Assembly (NCBI GenBank): GCA_004293365.1
Contig: RDYN01000041.1
Span: 1-64,000 of the forward strand
From: Oscillatoriales cyanobacterium
GTDB lineage: Bacteria; Cyanobacteriota; Cyanobacteriia; Cyanobacteriales; Microcoleaceae
Direction: 5' to 3'
Length of the DNA: 64,000 bases
A program made the translations under genes and the position numbers. Each line of letters opens with the position of its first letter. Positions within the stretch are counted from its first letter, which is position 1. This document shows, in pieces, positions 25,893 to 35,113 of the stretch. The notes below the pieces were generated by a model. That model saw nothing but the letters and a program-made list of their open reading frames with translations, made no database searches and was not told the DNA's origin.

Positions 25893-26245
25893 GATTTTTC
25901 GGCTGAGGAAAAAGTTAATTTTGACCATTCCGCGAGACTAAAGAAACCGGGTTTTTTCGATAATTTGAGGGCGACAGCGCACTATTTCCGGGAAAAACCC
26001 GGTTTCTGACCACCCCGCGAGACTAAAGAAACCGGCTTTTTTCGATAATTTGAGGGCGACAGCGCACTATTTTTGTTAGTCCTGGACGCAACTGCTACTC
26101 TTATGGGAGGCTCATTTTTAGGTACGTAGTTGCGCTTGGGCGCTCTTTCCTAAAATCTGTAAAGAGCGCTGAAGCGCAACTACGTACCTTGAAAAACCTG
26201 GTTTCTGACTATCCCTGCCTCCACGAGCATAAGTTTTGACAGCTA
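25893..26245. repeat. Repeat-filled gap between cas2 and cas1 remnant
   Basis: A ~60-bp block beginning CCGCGAGACTAAAGAAACCG occurs at about 25931 and again at about 26017. The first copy has the full hairpin ending AAAACCCGGTTTCT and the second is cut short. A separate 68-bp inverted element (26121-26188) starts GGTACGTAGTTGCGCTTGGG and ends AGCGCAACTACGTACC. Its right arm is identical over 26 bases to the start of the CRISPR spacer at 21364. No gene is seen. These insertions separate cas2 from cas1, which are usually adjacent. Confidence 0.82.
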
Positions 26246-27240
26246 CTAATAAATTCGATAAGGCTTGTACAGCATTTGCGGATTGTAAACAAACTGCTTG
26301 TAAGCCTTAACTTGCTGCACAAATAAATCCCATCGCGGCTGTTTTTCTCCCGAATCTGTTTGAATTTCTTCTTCCATGCGCTGTAAAAAAGCATGGAGAA
26401 ATTTTGCTCTCCCGGAATCGTTCAAGAAACAGCCACTATTCCGATAAACAAAGTCGCGGGTGGCATCCATGACTTTTTTGTTGATCAGCGACAGCACTAA
26501 AGAATCGATAATCGGAGCGCGAAACTCTTCGATTAAATCTGAAGCTAAAGCAGCATGACGTTCGGAAGTTTGATGCAAACAAGCTTGATAAGGATCCAGT
26601 CCTTGGAGCTCGATTAAACAAAGTAAGTGATTCCAAAGAATTTGATATCCAAAGCTGAGCATGGCGTTAACCGGATTCCCTGGCGGACGGCGGGAACGGA
26701 AAACAAATACAAATTCGGGAACGGACAAACATTCGCCAAATGCTGAAAAATAAGTAGCTGCCCGGCTCCTTCCAATCCCATTAATCGCTCGATCGTTTCA
26801 GAACGAGAGGCTTTGTCGCTGAGACATTCTAAGCTTTTAATCGTGAAAGCAACTGTTTCTGAATCTAGGCGTTTTCGATGGATGCGCTGCAAGATAATGC
26901 GACTATCTTTCAATTTTGCAACGACAATTTGTTTGGCGGCTAATAAACGGTGGTGGAATTCGAGTTGCTGTTGATAGCGAACAAGTTGTCGGTAGCCCCG
27001 TTCTATGGGCAAGATGCGTCCGTAACAGTAGCCCATGCGAGAGAGATAGGCTATGGGTATGTTCCGCCACAAGCAAGTGCGAATTGCTTGGGTTGAAATT
27101 TGGGATTTGCCAAATACAAGGATTTGCTCTAAGAAGGGATTGATGAAAATTATGTTGTTGAAAGAAATTCTCTGCGGAGTTGCAATCTGTCAGCGGTTGA
27201 GTGTCCCGATTTCTTGGCAAAAGTATCGGGATATCGACTT
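26246..27240 (-). pseudogene. cas1: cas1, inactivated by frameshifts
   Basis: Two overlapping minus-strand frames together make most of a Cas1 protein. The upstream piece contains EQILVFGKSQISTQAIR and GYCYGRILPIERGYRQL. The downstream piece contains SRRPPGNPVNAMLSFGYQIL, then CLHQTSERHAALASDLIEEF with the catalytic His and Asp, and ends KPYRIY. They join by a frameshift near 26758-26761, at GGGCAGCTACT on the coding strand: one base lost or two gained. The N-terminus beyond about 27189 runs into a TGA and shows further frame changes, with no usable start. Full Cas1 is about 330 residues. Sequencing error could explain one shift but hardly several. Confidence 0.85.
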
Positions 27241-27506
27241 CAGGAATTATTGAGAACTTCTCTATTTATCTATCAGCCTGAATCAGCTAGTTTTATGCAA
27301 AAAAACTCAGTGTTTACAAAAGTTAAATAGTATTTTGTAGGGGAATTTTCCGGGACATTGGTGTCAACAAACACGTCATATAGCGGTTTGCAGAAAGATG
27401 AGGTATGGCTGACAGCTTATATAAGCAATAAACTAAGAGGGCTGAAGCCCAACTACGTACCTTACCTTTGTGAGAAAGGCTATGTCTAGTAGGATTAGGT
27501 AGGTGA
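27241..27506. other. Intergenic region with one repeat scrap
   Basis: No gene is seen between the cas1 remnant and ruvA. At about 27437-27464 there is AGGGCTGAAGCCCAACTACG, a half copy of the GGTACGTAGTTG family. The rest is A+T-rich. Confidence 0.5.
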
Positions 27507-28130
27507 TTATCGGCTCAAATAGGCGATCGCCTCACGAATCCAATCATCCGCATTAGCTTTTTTTGACAAGTTGCTGTCTTGACTGAGGGTTTGCAGCGCT
27601 TGCAAGACTTCCGCCGCAGTGTATCCCATCGCCAGCAAAATCATCTCCACTTCTTCTTGAATAGCTGCGGGGACTCCGGCGGCGACGGAAGTTGTCAAAC
27701 CTGCTTCCTGTCTCCATTCGGAGAGTTTGCTTTTGAGTTCCAGGGCCAGGCGTTCGGCGGTTTTTGTGCCCACTCCCGGGGTTTTGGCGAGGATGCGGGT
27801 GTTACCGCCGACGATCGCCTGAACTAAATCTTGCATTCCTAGAGTGTCGAGAAGGGCGATCGCCAGTTGAGCACCCACACCGCTAACACTCGTCAACTGT
27901 CGAAACAAATCGCGTTCTGCCGTGCTACCAAAACCGTACAATACGATTTGGTCTTCCTTAACTTGCTGGTGGGTAAAGATTTGGGCAACTTCGCCGGATG
28001 CTGGTAATTGACCCGTCACGCGGGGTAAAATTTGGATGTCATAGCCAATTCCACTGACTTCGAGAGTCAAGATAACGCGGTTGCTGCCTTTAGTGATATT
28101 GGCGACTGTGCCTTTGAGATAGCTGATCAT
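27507..28130 (-). CDS. ruvA: Holliday junction branch migration protein RuvA
   Basis: I start at the ATG at 28130 ([20 protein letters not shown], 207 residues), since the 29 codons upstream do not belong to the family. The OB-fold domain (1-62) is followed by helix-hairpin-helix motifs ([20 protein letters not shown], then [20 protein letters not shown]). The C-terminal RuvB-binding domain is at ~155-207 ([20 protein letters not shown]). RuvA tetramers clamp Holliday junctions while RuvB moves the branch point. ruvB is not adjacent, as is usual in cyanobacteria. Confidence 0.96.
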   Translation of the reverse strand: MISYLKGTVANITKGSNRVILTLEVSGIGYDIQILPRVTGQLPASGEVAQIFTHQQVKEDQIVLYGFGSTAERDLFRQLTSVSGVGAQLAIALLDTLGMQDLVQAIVGGNTRILAKTPGVGTKTAERLALELKSKLSEWRQEAGLTTSVAAGVPAAIQEEVEMILLAMGYTAAEVLQALQTLSQDSNLSKKANADDWIREAIAYLSR

Positions 28131-28226
28131 AGAGTTAATGGTACACCGATAGGGTAGCGCGCCTTTTAAAAGTGCGATCGGACTAATGCAAAAAAAATCG
28201 TTTTCTCCCGAATACATTAATAACTG

Positions 28227-28589
28227 CTAAGGGAAAGGTAGAAAAACAATTCTATCTTGATATTCATTTTCTTGGGATGCCAGAGCAGCTAAAATCAATT
28301 CTTCTAGGTTTTCGCCAATGCTTAAATTAGGATTTAGGATAAAAATCCCTGGGATGTGACGATTTACCGCCATATGTTCGGCTAAGTGCACTGGCATAGA
28401 AGTTCGGTTATTTGTCACCAAAACACAGTTATTATCTTCACACCAGTAGAGAATTTCTGGATCGAGAGTTCCTTTCGGTGGTGTTTCCGGTTCTCCCACT
28501 ACTTTGACGGCGATATCTGGTTCTCGTTGCCTAATTTGATTGGGATAAATAGGATTGACATTTTCATCAATTAGGTATTGCAGGTTCAT
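28227..28589 (-). CDS. DUF5615 PIN-like protein, probable toxin
   Basis: The 120-residue protein begins NLQYLIDENVNPIYPNQIRQ, with the acid pair D8/E9 typical of DUF5615 PIN-like proteins. A second acidic strand follows at ILYWCEDNNCVLVTNNRTS, where the PIN fold places further metal ligands. Its ATG overlaps the upstream DUF433 stop by 4 bp. The DUF433-DUF5615 pair is a recognised toxin-antitoxin arrangement, with the PIN-like protein as the presumed RNase toxin. Activity is inferred from fold and context. Confidence 0.82.
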   Translation of the reverse strand: MNLQYLIDENVNPIYPNQIRQREPDIAVKVVGEPETPPKGTLDPEILYWCEDNNCVLVTNNRTSMPVHLAEHMAVNRHIPGIFILNPNLSIGENLEELILAALASQENEYQDRIVFLPFP

Positions 28590-28924
28590 TGGCTACTTTT
28601 GGCTTTTCTTTCTGCCCTCAATTGGCGGAGCTTTTCAGAAACAGGCGGGGGATTAAGGCGCTGTTCTTCTCTCATTTTGTGACCGTGTTCTATCCAATTT
28701 CTGAGGTAATCACTCACAGGTTCTTGATTCTGGAGATAATACAGAATTGTCGCATAAACTTGTTCGAGGGTGAGGGAAGGATAAGTTTGGGCAATTTCAT
28801 CAGGTGCGCGACCGCAATCGATGTAATCATAAAGGATTGTTTCAATGCCAATTCTTGTCCCTTTCAGTCGAATATCGCTGGGAGTGAGAAAGTTGAAATA
28901 ATCTGTGAGCGTTTGGGTTGGCAT
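28586..28924 (-). CDS. DUF433 protein, probable antitoxin
   Basis: The 112-residue protein has the DUF433 core: YFNFLTPSDIRLKGTRIGIE, then DEIAQTYPSLTLEQVYATIL (a winged-helix-like DNA-binding fold) and YYLQNQEPVSDYL. The C-terminus is basic and probably binds the toxin or DNA. It lies first in the two-gene unit with a 4-bp overlap (ATGA type), the usual order for antitoxin then toxin. Autoregulation of the shared promoter is expected for such pairs but no operator is obvious. Confidence 0.85.
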   Translation of the reverse strand: MPTQTLTDYFNFLTPSDIRLKGTRIGIETILYDYIDCGRAPDEIAQTYPSLTLEQVYATILYYLQNQEPVSDYLRNWIEHGHKMREEQRLNPPPVSEKLRQLRAERKAKSSQ

Positions 28925-29007
28925 AATTTTGCTGCATACTCAACATAATTTATTATATCACTGATATTTGCCCGATCGAACTTGGAGTAAACCGCTCGGC
29001 TGATTTT

Positions 29008-31650
29008 TCAATTCAAAATAAGATGCTGTTTGACAAAAGACAAATCCGTATTCCCAAAATTTACCACCAAAGCCACATTCAAATTTTCCAAGGATTTTAT
29101 AAACCACATAATTTCATCAGAATTTTTACCTTCATAGTGATTGAACAAAATAGAAAATCGCTTTTCCAACTCAGGTTTAACTTTGCCAGAAAGCAGTAAT
29201 ATTTTCAGCAGCAAACCCATTGTCCGGCTGGGCCCGAGGTTGTATACCAAATCGTAAAAAACGTAGTGGTTGGGATGTTGGGAATTTTCTACCACTAAAA
29301 AGTTGAATAACTGGTTGCAAGTCCGAGCTAACAATATATTATTTAATTTCTCCGAGTTGTTTTCAGGAAATGTATTTTTGATGTATTTGTACAACTTGTC
29401 GTTAAATTGACGATTACCATATTCTGGTTCTACAGATGATATTAAATATTCATATAAATCCACTTTAAATGAGCTGTAGGATGGAGTCTTCCGGGCATCT
29501 CGCAAAAAAAATTGAGCCGATTCTTTGTGACTGCGATCGCCTGTTATTTTTCCAGCAAATTCCCTAACAGCTAAGTGCAGTTCCGCATCGTTCAAAAGTG
29601 TGGGATTTGGCGCCGGCTGCACAATTCCTATTTCTGTATTTCTCGGTTCAACCAAATAATTTAAATATTGAGACAAGTTTTTTTCAAATTGTCGCTGTCT
29701 TTGAATTTCCAGCTTTTTGATGGTTTTCTGGTCTTCCTCAACGCTGTCCTTGCTCAGCAAAGAATGCCCGTACAAATAAGGATACCGACAAATCAATTCG
29801 CCCAAAGGAGCATGACTATCTTGTTTCTGGGGTTGTGGCTCTTGTTCTACTGCTTTTACTAAGCGCTCTAGGGTCTGGAATTCGGCACTTTTAGTAAAGA
29901 ATTCTATTTGTTCTTGCAAGCGCTTGACTATATAAAATTCCATCCCGAATCTGGGAGAAGTCTGTTTAAATAAAGCAACCAGATTTGCAATACTCAATTT
30001 GTGCTGTGAGTGCAATTGCCAGCGGTTGATGGGGATGTAGCAGCAGCGGTGGATGATATATTTAAACTCCCGATCCGATCGCTTGACGGAGATGATATTG
30101 TACAAAGTTGCTTCTATTTCGCGATCGGGGTAGCCCATACCGTCGATAAATAGTTTGCGGAACCGATCGATTACCTGTGCGGGGGATTCTCGTTCCACGC
30201 AGGAGACGATGTGATCGTACAATATCTGTTCGTTGCTCCCCGATAGAAAAGTATCTGAGGGCGGGGTGAGGATTCTCTCTGTATCGATGTCTGGACTGCT
30301 TTGTACAACTTGTGGGACAATGACTGTGGGTTTTTCTTTAAAAGTTCCAGGATTCAAGAACCAATAGTGTTCTTGACTTAATTGTTTGTTGGCCGCCCAA
30401 TCCAAAGCTGACTGCAAACTTTCTCCTGTCAATAACTGCGAGTTATCTTCGCGATCGGAAGCCAGCCATGCTGCCAAGGCTTCGCGGTAGGGAGCCAGAT
30501 TTCCCAGTTCTTTTTCCACCCAAAACTGATTGAAAACAGATTGATAAATTAGGTTGGAAACTATTAATTTACCATGAGATTTAACCACTAATCCTGAAAG
30601 TTGTAATTCAATTTGTTCGGGAGAATAATCGACAGCAACTCCTGGCGCTTCTTCCGGTTTTTGGGGGTCGGGCGGTTGCAAAATTTTCTGGTACAGCGTT
30701 AACAGTTTGGTGATGTCGCAGCGGCTGTGGAAAATGCGATCGCGAATTGCTGTCAAATGTGGGGGTTCGTCCCAGTCTTCCCAATTTTTAATAATTCTGT
30801 GTTTGAGCAGTTGTTCCACCTGTTCGGCTTCGCAATTTCTGCCAATAAAAGACCCGTATTCAAGCACTAATTGGCACAGTCTTTGAGTCAGAAAAGGTTG
30901 ACCGTCCGTCCAAGTAAATATTTCTTGGAGCAGTTTTTGCGGGCGAAAAGCTTTGAGTGCCAATCCTTTTGCTAGGGGCACACTTTCGTGCAGTTGCAAT
31001 CGAGTTAAATTAATCGGCCGTCCAATATTAAAAGGGTTGCAGCTTGGATCTCGGATCAGTTGTGATGGGGCTGCTACTCCGAAAACCGCAAAATTCAGGC
31101 GATCGTATTCTGGTTGCTCTGCTCGCTTGGAATAACAACCTCGAATCGAGGCAAAAAAATCGCTGGTACTGAAATTTAGACTGTTCGTGCTGTCAATGTC
31201 ATCTATCAAAATGACTAAATTTTGCCGCAGTGACTTGAGCAAAACTTTTTCGATAAATATCTCCAATCGCTGCACCGGCGATAGCACTTCGCGATCGTTC
31301 CACCACTTGATCGCATCAAATCTGTTTGTGAGGCGCAAGCTGCTGGCGATGCGGTATACGATCGCACCATACCATTTTTCGAGGGAAATTTCTGGGCTGC
31401 TGATGCTTCTCAAGTTGACGGCTGCAAAGGCTGTACCTTCTGCTTGCAACCTTTTGGCTGTTTGCACTAGCAGGCTGGACTTTCCCATTTGTGGCGAACT
31501 CAACACGTAGCAGAAGTGTCCGGCTTTGAGTCCTTCGTAGAGTTCGCTGTCTGCCGATCGCCTGACATAGGTGGGCGCACCGGCAGGCAAATATCCTCCG
31601 ACTTGATATGGGTTGGTTGAGTGGACTTCTGCTGTCATCTGCGAATTCAT
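29008..31650 (-). CDS. AAA-like (AAA_35) ATPase with uncommon C-terminal region
   Basis: I use the ATG at 31650, giving 880 residues. Residues ~15-330 form the cyanobacterial AAA-like domain: [20 protein letters not shown], Walker [12 protein letters not shown], and Walker [11 protein letters not shown]. Such proteins usually end in WD40 repeats. This one does not: from ~440 onward there is a different helical region with RDRFRKLF-like blocks ([20 protein letters not shown], then [18 protein letters not shown]). The latter resembles a conserved cyanobacterial hypothetical domain I cannot name. The last ~200 residues look helical and solenoid-like. A signalling or conflict-related STAND-type role is possible. 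It is monocistronic. Confidence 0.8.
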   Translation of the reverse strand: MNSQMTAEVHSTNPYQVGGYLPAGAPTYVRRSADSELYEGLKAGHFCYVLSSPQMGKSSLLVQTAKRLQAEGTAFAAVNLRSISSPEISLEKWYGAIVYRIASSLRLTNRFDAIKWWNDREVLSPVQRLEIFIEKVLLKSLRQNLVILIDDIDSTNSLNFSTSDFFASIRGCYSKRAEQPEYDRLNFAVFGVAAPSQLIRDPSCNPFNIGRPINLTRLQLHESVPLAKGLALKAFRPQKLLQEIFTWTDGQPFLTQRLCQLVLEYGSFIGRNCEAEQVEQLLKHRIIKNWEDWDEPPHLTAIRDRIFHSRCDITKLLTLYQKILQPPDPQKPEEAPGVAVDYSPEQIELQLSGLVVKSHGKLIVSNLIYQSVFNQFWVEKELGNLAPYREALAAWLASDREDNSQLLTGESLQSALDWAANKQLSQEHYWFLNPGTFKEKPTVIVPQVVQSSPDIDTERILTPPSDTFLSGSNEQILYDHIVSCVERESPAQVIDRFRKLFIDGMGYPDREIEATLYNIISVKRSDREFKYIIHRCCYIPINRWQLHSQHKLSIANLVALFKQTSPRFGMEFYIVKRLQEQIEFFTKSAEFQTLERLVKAVEQEPQPQKQDSHAPLGELICRYPYLYGHSLLSKDSVEEDQKTIKKLEIQRQRQFEKNLSQYLNYLVEPRNTEIGIVQPAPNPTLLNDAELHLAVREFAGKITGDRSHKESAQFFLRDARKTPSYSSFKVDLYEYLISSVEPEYGNRQFNDKLYKYIKNTFPENNSEKLNNILLARTCNQLFNFLVVENSQHPNHYVFYDLVYNLGPSRTMGLLLKILLLSGKVKPELEKRFSILFNHYEGKNSDEIMWFIKSLENLNVALVVNFGNTDLSFVKQHLILN

Positions 31651-32719
31651 CAAGATGGTGCGCCCCTGTGCTGTGCGATCGAAAGGTTACAAATTGCAAT
31701 AATTATTATTGCCAGCTTATACTATTTTAGACTTGAGATTGGCTAATGACTTATTGAATAAGGGTTTGGAGTTTACCTACAGTTGCGTTCTTTTTTTGAA
31801 CTGATATTACTGCGGTTGAAAATTTTGTGACTCTTTCTCTATTGTCTACTAACTCACCGTTCTTCTTCTCAATCTTTACCGTATCTTTGCAACCAACGCT
31901 AAATGCAGCCAGGAGGGCGATCGTACCCCGGCACCTTTTTCTTTATACTCGTTCGCATCATCATCTGAATTTTTACTCAACCGGATTGAAAACGCCTAAA
32001 CGCCATTTGGTTTACATTTTTTTACAATCATACTTTAAAATTCACCCGATGGTATGATGTTATTAGGGAAACTCATAACCGCAGCGCCTTTGAGGTTCTG
32101 CCTTCAGTTCTGCGATCGCGATCTGGCTACCGAATGCCGTCCTGTCCAAGGACTGGAATGGCTGCCGCCAATAAAAAACCCCAGCGTTTGGCTGAGGACT
32201 GCTTGAGTGGGAGATATCGTTAATCTGCGTTTTTTTTAGTTGACTTAGATTGCATGGAATTCCATGCCGCTGACACTTCCCCAGCTTTCGCGTGGGGGAA
32301 TTTTTAAGGACAAACTTTTGGGGATAAATCCACCACAAGTTTAATTCTTAAAAGCGCTGTCAGTGCGCTGCTAGCCACTGGCTCAACGATTAAAGTTAAG
32401 TTTGTGGCTAATTGTAGTAGAAGATGCGCCCTGATGAATTAACTACCCGATAGATGAGCACCCTGATGGCATAACTCCCTGATGGATCGACGCCCTGATG
32501 GCCTTAGCCCCACTACCCAAAAAAATCTGGTTGGTGGATGATCGTGGACATAAGTAACACGTCACTTCCGGCGTTTCCGATCGCTCTTCGGGTGTGCCTG
32601 TCTGTATTGATTATGGCAGGCAGATTTATCAGAAGACAAGTGGGCTATTGCATCAACCCACTTCTGACAGATCGGTAAGCCAAAAGGTGTCTATCTACGT
32701 TAAATCAGGGTCATCGAAC
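31651..32719. other. 1-kb intergenic region with candidate small RNA
   Basis: No convincing gene is seen on either strand. On the plus strand TATGAT at about 32052 is a possible -10. A clear terminator hairpin, TTCCCC-loop-GGGGAA followed by five T, is at about 32277-32306. Together they could bound a ~240-nt transcript. CCCTGATGG-like units recur four times at 32430-32500 (CCCTGATGA, CCCTGATGG x3). Two more hairpins (AGTGGG/CCCACT and GCCTG/CAGGC) precede the small exported-protein gene. Confidence 0.35.
32277..32306 (+). terminator. Factor-independent terminator hairpin
   Basis: TTCCCC and GGGGAA make a six-base-pair stem with an ~11-nt loop (AGCTTTCGCGT), followed directly by TTTTT on the plus strand. 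No annotated plus-strand gene ends nearby, which is the main hint of an unannotated transcript. Confidence 0.6.
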
Positions 32720-32929
32720 ATGAAAAACAGCATCTTAGTATTAGCGGTAATTGCCTCCGGTGGCATCGGCTTATTCCATACAGGTAGCGCCCGTGCTTCT
32801 GCGATCGTCCCACAATCTTCATCAACCAGCAGTTTGACGGCTTGGGAGAGTCGTCCCGACATTAACTACACTGGAACGAATGAAGATGGTGAGCAAGAAG
32901 AAGTAAAAACAGGCAAAGGCAGGAAATAA
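32720..32929 (+). CDS. Small exported protein of unknown function
   Basis: I start at the ATG at 32720, giving 69 residues. A textbook signal peptide (MKNSILVLAVIASGGIGLFH, then TGSARASA with an ASA cleavage site) leaves a mature peptide of about 40 residues that is acidic then basic (TNEDGEQEEVKTGKGRK). The reading frame is open upstream, but the hydrophobic start fixes the N-terminus. No family is recognised. The product should be periplasmic or secreted. Confidence 0.6.
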   Translation: MKNSILVLAVIASGGIGLFHTGSARASAIVPQSSSTSSLTAWESRPDINYTGTNEDGEQEEVKTGKGRK

Positions 32930-33150
32930 TTAGCCCTCTCAGGGTTCGCCGGCGCTGCGGTTGCGATCGTGATTGTGTTTGTGGTGTGTTTGTTGTCGCA
33001 ACCACCTTGGCTCAAGGGGGTGAAAACTCGCTCGGAATACTCATTCTACCTAATCCGAGGGGTTGAAGTCAGAACGGTGAATGAGAAAATAAACAGGTAA
33101 GGCGAGTCTGTCGGTGGAGTTTCCCCGCCTATCAACTGCCTTATCTTCTG

Positions 33151-33774
33151 ATGTTCGGGATTCGGATCTGGCACAATCGTATTTCATCTCGTAAAAACCC
33201 AATGGAAAATACTCTCGAAACTACCCGCAGACAGCGCGTATTGACAAGAACCCAGGAACGGCGTCAGGCGACACCCAAAGAAAAACAGTTAATTCACCTG
33301 CTGGCCAATATGGCTTGCAGTTTGATTAACTATGACTACAAACACTCAGCGGGGAAGGAAACTCTCGCGCCTTCGGAACGCAAGCGTTTAGCGGAATGGC
33401 ACTACCTGCGAGTTCAGCAAATTCGCCGGATCGAACGCTCGTTGGAGCCCGTAGCGACCCTCAAGCGCGTTTACTACAAGAGCATCCTGAGTCCGAGGGA
33501 TCTGAAGTCTTTGAAGCTTCTGTGGCTTGAGGATGACAAAAACCGCGTCAAACGGGTCGATCCTGACTTGGACGACATCCTGAGCTCCGCTTTGGATCGG
33601 GGAGATACTTTGAAACAGCTATTTCACTCGATCGAATCCAAGGAACGGATCTTTGCGGAAACTCCTCGCCCCGGCGTTGTACCGCTGTGGGTGAAGGAGT
33701 GGGAAGACTCGGAATATGACATCAACTTTTTTCCGCCTTCGTTCTCTGCATGGGTTTCCATCGTGGACGATTAG
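33151..33774 (+). CDS. Hypothetical basic protein
   Basis: The frame gives 207 residues from the ATG at 33151; an ATG at 33202 (MENTLETTRRQRVLTRTQER) is a good alternative. The N-terminal half is rich in Arg, Lys and Gln and is predicted helical. The C-terminal part has PRPGVVPLWVKEWEDSEYDI and ends FSAWVSIVDD. No domain or catalytic motif is recognised. The 221 bp before it hold no gene but include a hairpin (AGGCGAGTC and GCCT-type arms at ~33100-33130) that could end the upstream transcript. Confidence 0.55.
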   Translation: MFGIRIWHNRISSRKNPMENTLETTRRQRVLTRTQERRQATPKEKQLIHLLANMACSLINYDYKHSAGKETLAPSERKRLAEWHYLRVQQIRRIERSLEPVATLKRVYYKSILSPRDLKSLKLLWLEDDKNRVKRVDPDLDDILSSALDRGDTLKQLFHSIESKERIFAETPRPGVVPLWVKEWEDSEYDINFFPPSFSAWVSIVDD

Positions 33775-33969
33775 GTTGGAAGAGAAACGGTTTGAGATAG
33801 CAGCGATCGCCAAAATGAGATGATTAACCTTTGGTGATGGCTGCGATGGGCTGTCGAGTGTGCGATCGAGCTGGAATAGGCGACATTGCGCGCAGACATC
33901 CGAGTACAGAGAAGTAAATCGAAGTCAGTACCATTGTACAATGGGGGAAAACCAGGGCTTCAGCTAATT

Positions 33970-33997
33970 GCTGATAGCTGATAGCTGATAGCTGATA
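33970..33997. repeat. GCTGATA heptamer x4 directly before gun4
   Basis: Four perfect copies of GCTGATA end seven bases before the gun4 ATG. The tract therefore occupies the place where the ribosome site would be, and copy-number change would alter the leader by seven bases per unit. Confidence 0.9.
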
Positions 33998-34004
33998 GTT
34001 TCCC

Positions 34005-34721
34005 ATGACTGACTCGATTTCTACTTCTCCATTAGACTCGGCCGCCGATACAGCCGAACTCCGCTCACAGTTGAGGTCGGGTTCAGAGAAAACTCAACTG
34101 CAACTGCTGCAACAACACATAGCAGATGCGGGTTGGGATGTATTGATGGAATTTTTATTAGAGCGCCAGTCGGAGGAACCGACGGCGGTAATGGGTAAGG
34201 TTTACCAAATTCTTTATAGCGCTGACTCTCCGAGAGCGAGTGAGTTTTTGCGATCGAATTTTCCGACGGGAATTGTGCCGCTGCGATCGGACTCTAACAT
34301 TGACTACACTCCGCTGCAACAATTATTGGCCCTACAGGAATTTCAAGAAGCCGATCTATTGACTTTAAACAAACTTTGTGGGTTGGCGGGCGAGACAGCT
34401 TCGGCGAGAAAGTGGCTGTATTTTACAGAAGTTGAAAGTTTGCCCGTGGCAGATTTGCAAACAATTAATACCCTGTGGAAAGTGCATTCCGAAGGCAAAT
34501 TTGGCTTTTCGGTACAGCGGGAAATTTGGCTGAGTTCGGGCAAGAATTGGGATAAGTTGTGGCCGTTAATTGGCTGGAAGAAGGGGAATAATTGGACGCG
34601 GTATCCGCAAGAGTTTATTTGGGATTTGAGCGCGCCTAGGGGTCATTTGCCGCTGTCGAATCAGTTGCGGGGAGTGCAGCCGTTTGCGGCTTTGATGGCT
34701 CATCGGGCTTGGGTGAAGTAA
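34005..34721 (+). CDS. gun4: GUN4 tetrapyrrole-binding regulator
   Basis: The 238-residue protein has the two-domain form of cyanobacterial Gun4 (about 230 residues). An all-helical N-terminal bundle (residues 15-95, LRSQLRSGSEKTQLQLLQQH) is followed by the GUN4 core (105-235) with LLTLNKLCGLAGETASARKW, FPVADLQ-like VADLQTINTLWKVHSEGKFG and FSVQREIWL. It binds protoporphyrin IX and Mg-protoporphyrin and stimulates Mg-chelatase in chlorophyll synthesis. The full N-terminal domain distinguishes it from the many GUN4-fused signalling proteins. It stands alone, with the heptamer tract in its leader. Confidence 0.93.
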   Translation: MTDSISTSPLDSAADTAELRSQLRSGSEKTQLQLLQQHIADAGWDVLMEFLLERQSEEPTAVMGKVYQILYSADSPRASEFLRSNFPTGIVPLRSDSNIDYTPLQQLLALQEFQEADLLTLNKLCGLAGETASARKWLYFTEVESLPVADLQTINTLWKVHSEGKFGFSVQREIWLSSGKNWDKLWPLIGWKKGNNWTRYPQEFIWDLSAPRGHLPLSNQLRGVQPFAALMAHRAWVK

Positions 34722-34974
34722 GACGGCGGTTGAAACCGCCAGAAAGTCAAACAAAGATCCGACGGCGGTTGAAACCGCGTCTACACAAACGATGTCCGCC
34801 TCCGCGGACTTAAGAGAATAATGTAAAACGTAATTTTCACCGCCTATTCTTCAACCGGCGTCCGGCTTGTTTTGTTTGTATAGCCGCGGTTTCAACCGCC
34901 GGGTCTTTTTTTTGGAATATTGGGAAATTTTGTATAATTGATATTTGAATTAATCAGCGAGAGGGCTGGGAGTC
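34722..34974. repeat. GGCGGTTGAAACCGCC-type repeats downstream of gun4
   Basis: GACGGCGGTTGAAACCGCC is at about 34722 and GACGGCGGTTGAAACCGCGT at about 34760. The inverted form GCGGTTTCAACCGCCGGGTC lies at about 34885. A related copy is at about 50350. The outer pair could fold into a large stem and terminate gun4. A+T-rich DNA with TATAAT at about 34933 follows. Confidence 0.8.
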
Positions 34975-35058
34975 ATGGTAGGAATCGGAACCAAACTGAC
35001 TTTAGAAGAATTTCTAGCTTGGCCAGACCCAGACATATATTATGAGTTTGTCGATTGA
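34975..35058 (+). pseudogene. Uma2-family N-terminal fragment
   Basis: Twenty-seven codons from ATG to TGA read VGIGTKLTLEEFLAWPDPDI and then YYEFVD, the typical N-terminus of an Uma2 protein (TLEEFLxLPD, YELVDGE). A gene of this family needs about 190 residues, so the rest is gone. A TATAAT box and a GAGAGGG ribosome site upstream survive. HIP1-rich repeat DNA follows. Confidence 0.75.
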
Positions 35059-35113
35059 GGGCGATCGCTCTTTTCGGTTAGCTGGAGCGATCGCAGCGAG
35101 TGCAAGATGTCAG

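Noticed and set aside
26246-27220. Two or three separate small genes in the cas1 region
   Set aside because: The frames overlap and together align with successive parts of one Cas1. A single frameshifted gene explains them better.
32063-32338. 91-codon minus-strand frame in the 1-kb gap
   Set aside because: It runs through the terminator hairpin, shows no family pattern and has no ribosome site. A gene remnant is possible but cannot be supported.
32520-32719. Riboswitch ahead of the small exported-protein gene
   Set aside because: Two modest hairpins exist, but I could not fit them to any riboswitch class that I know.
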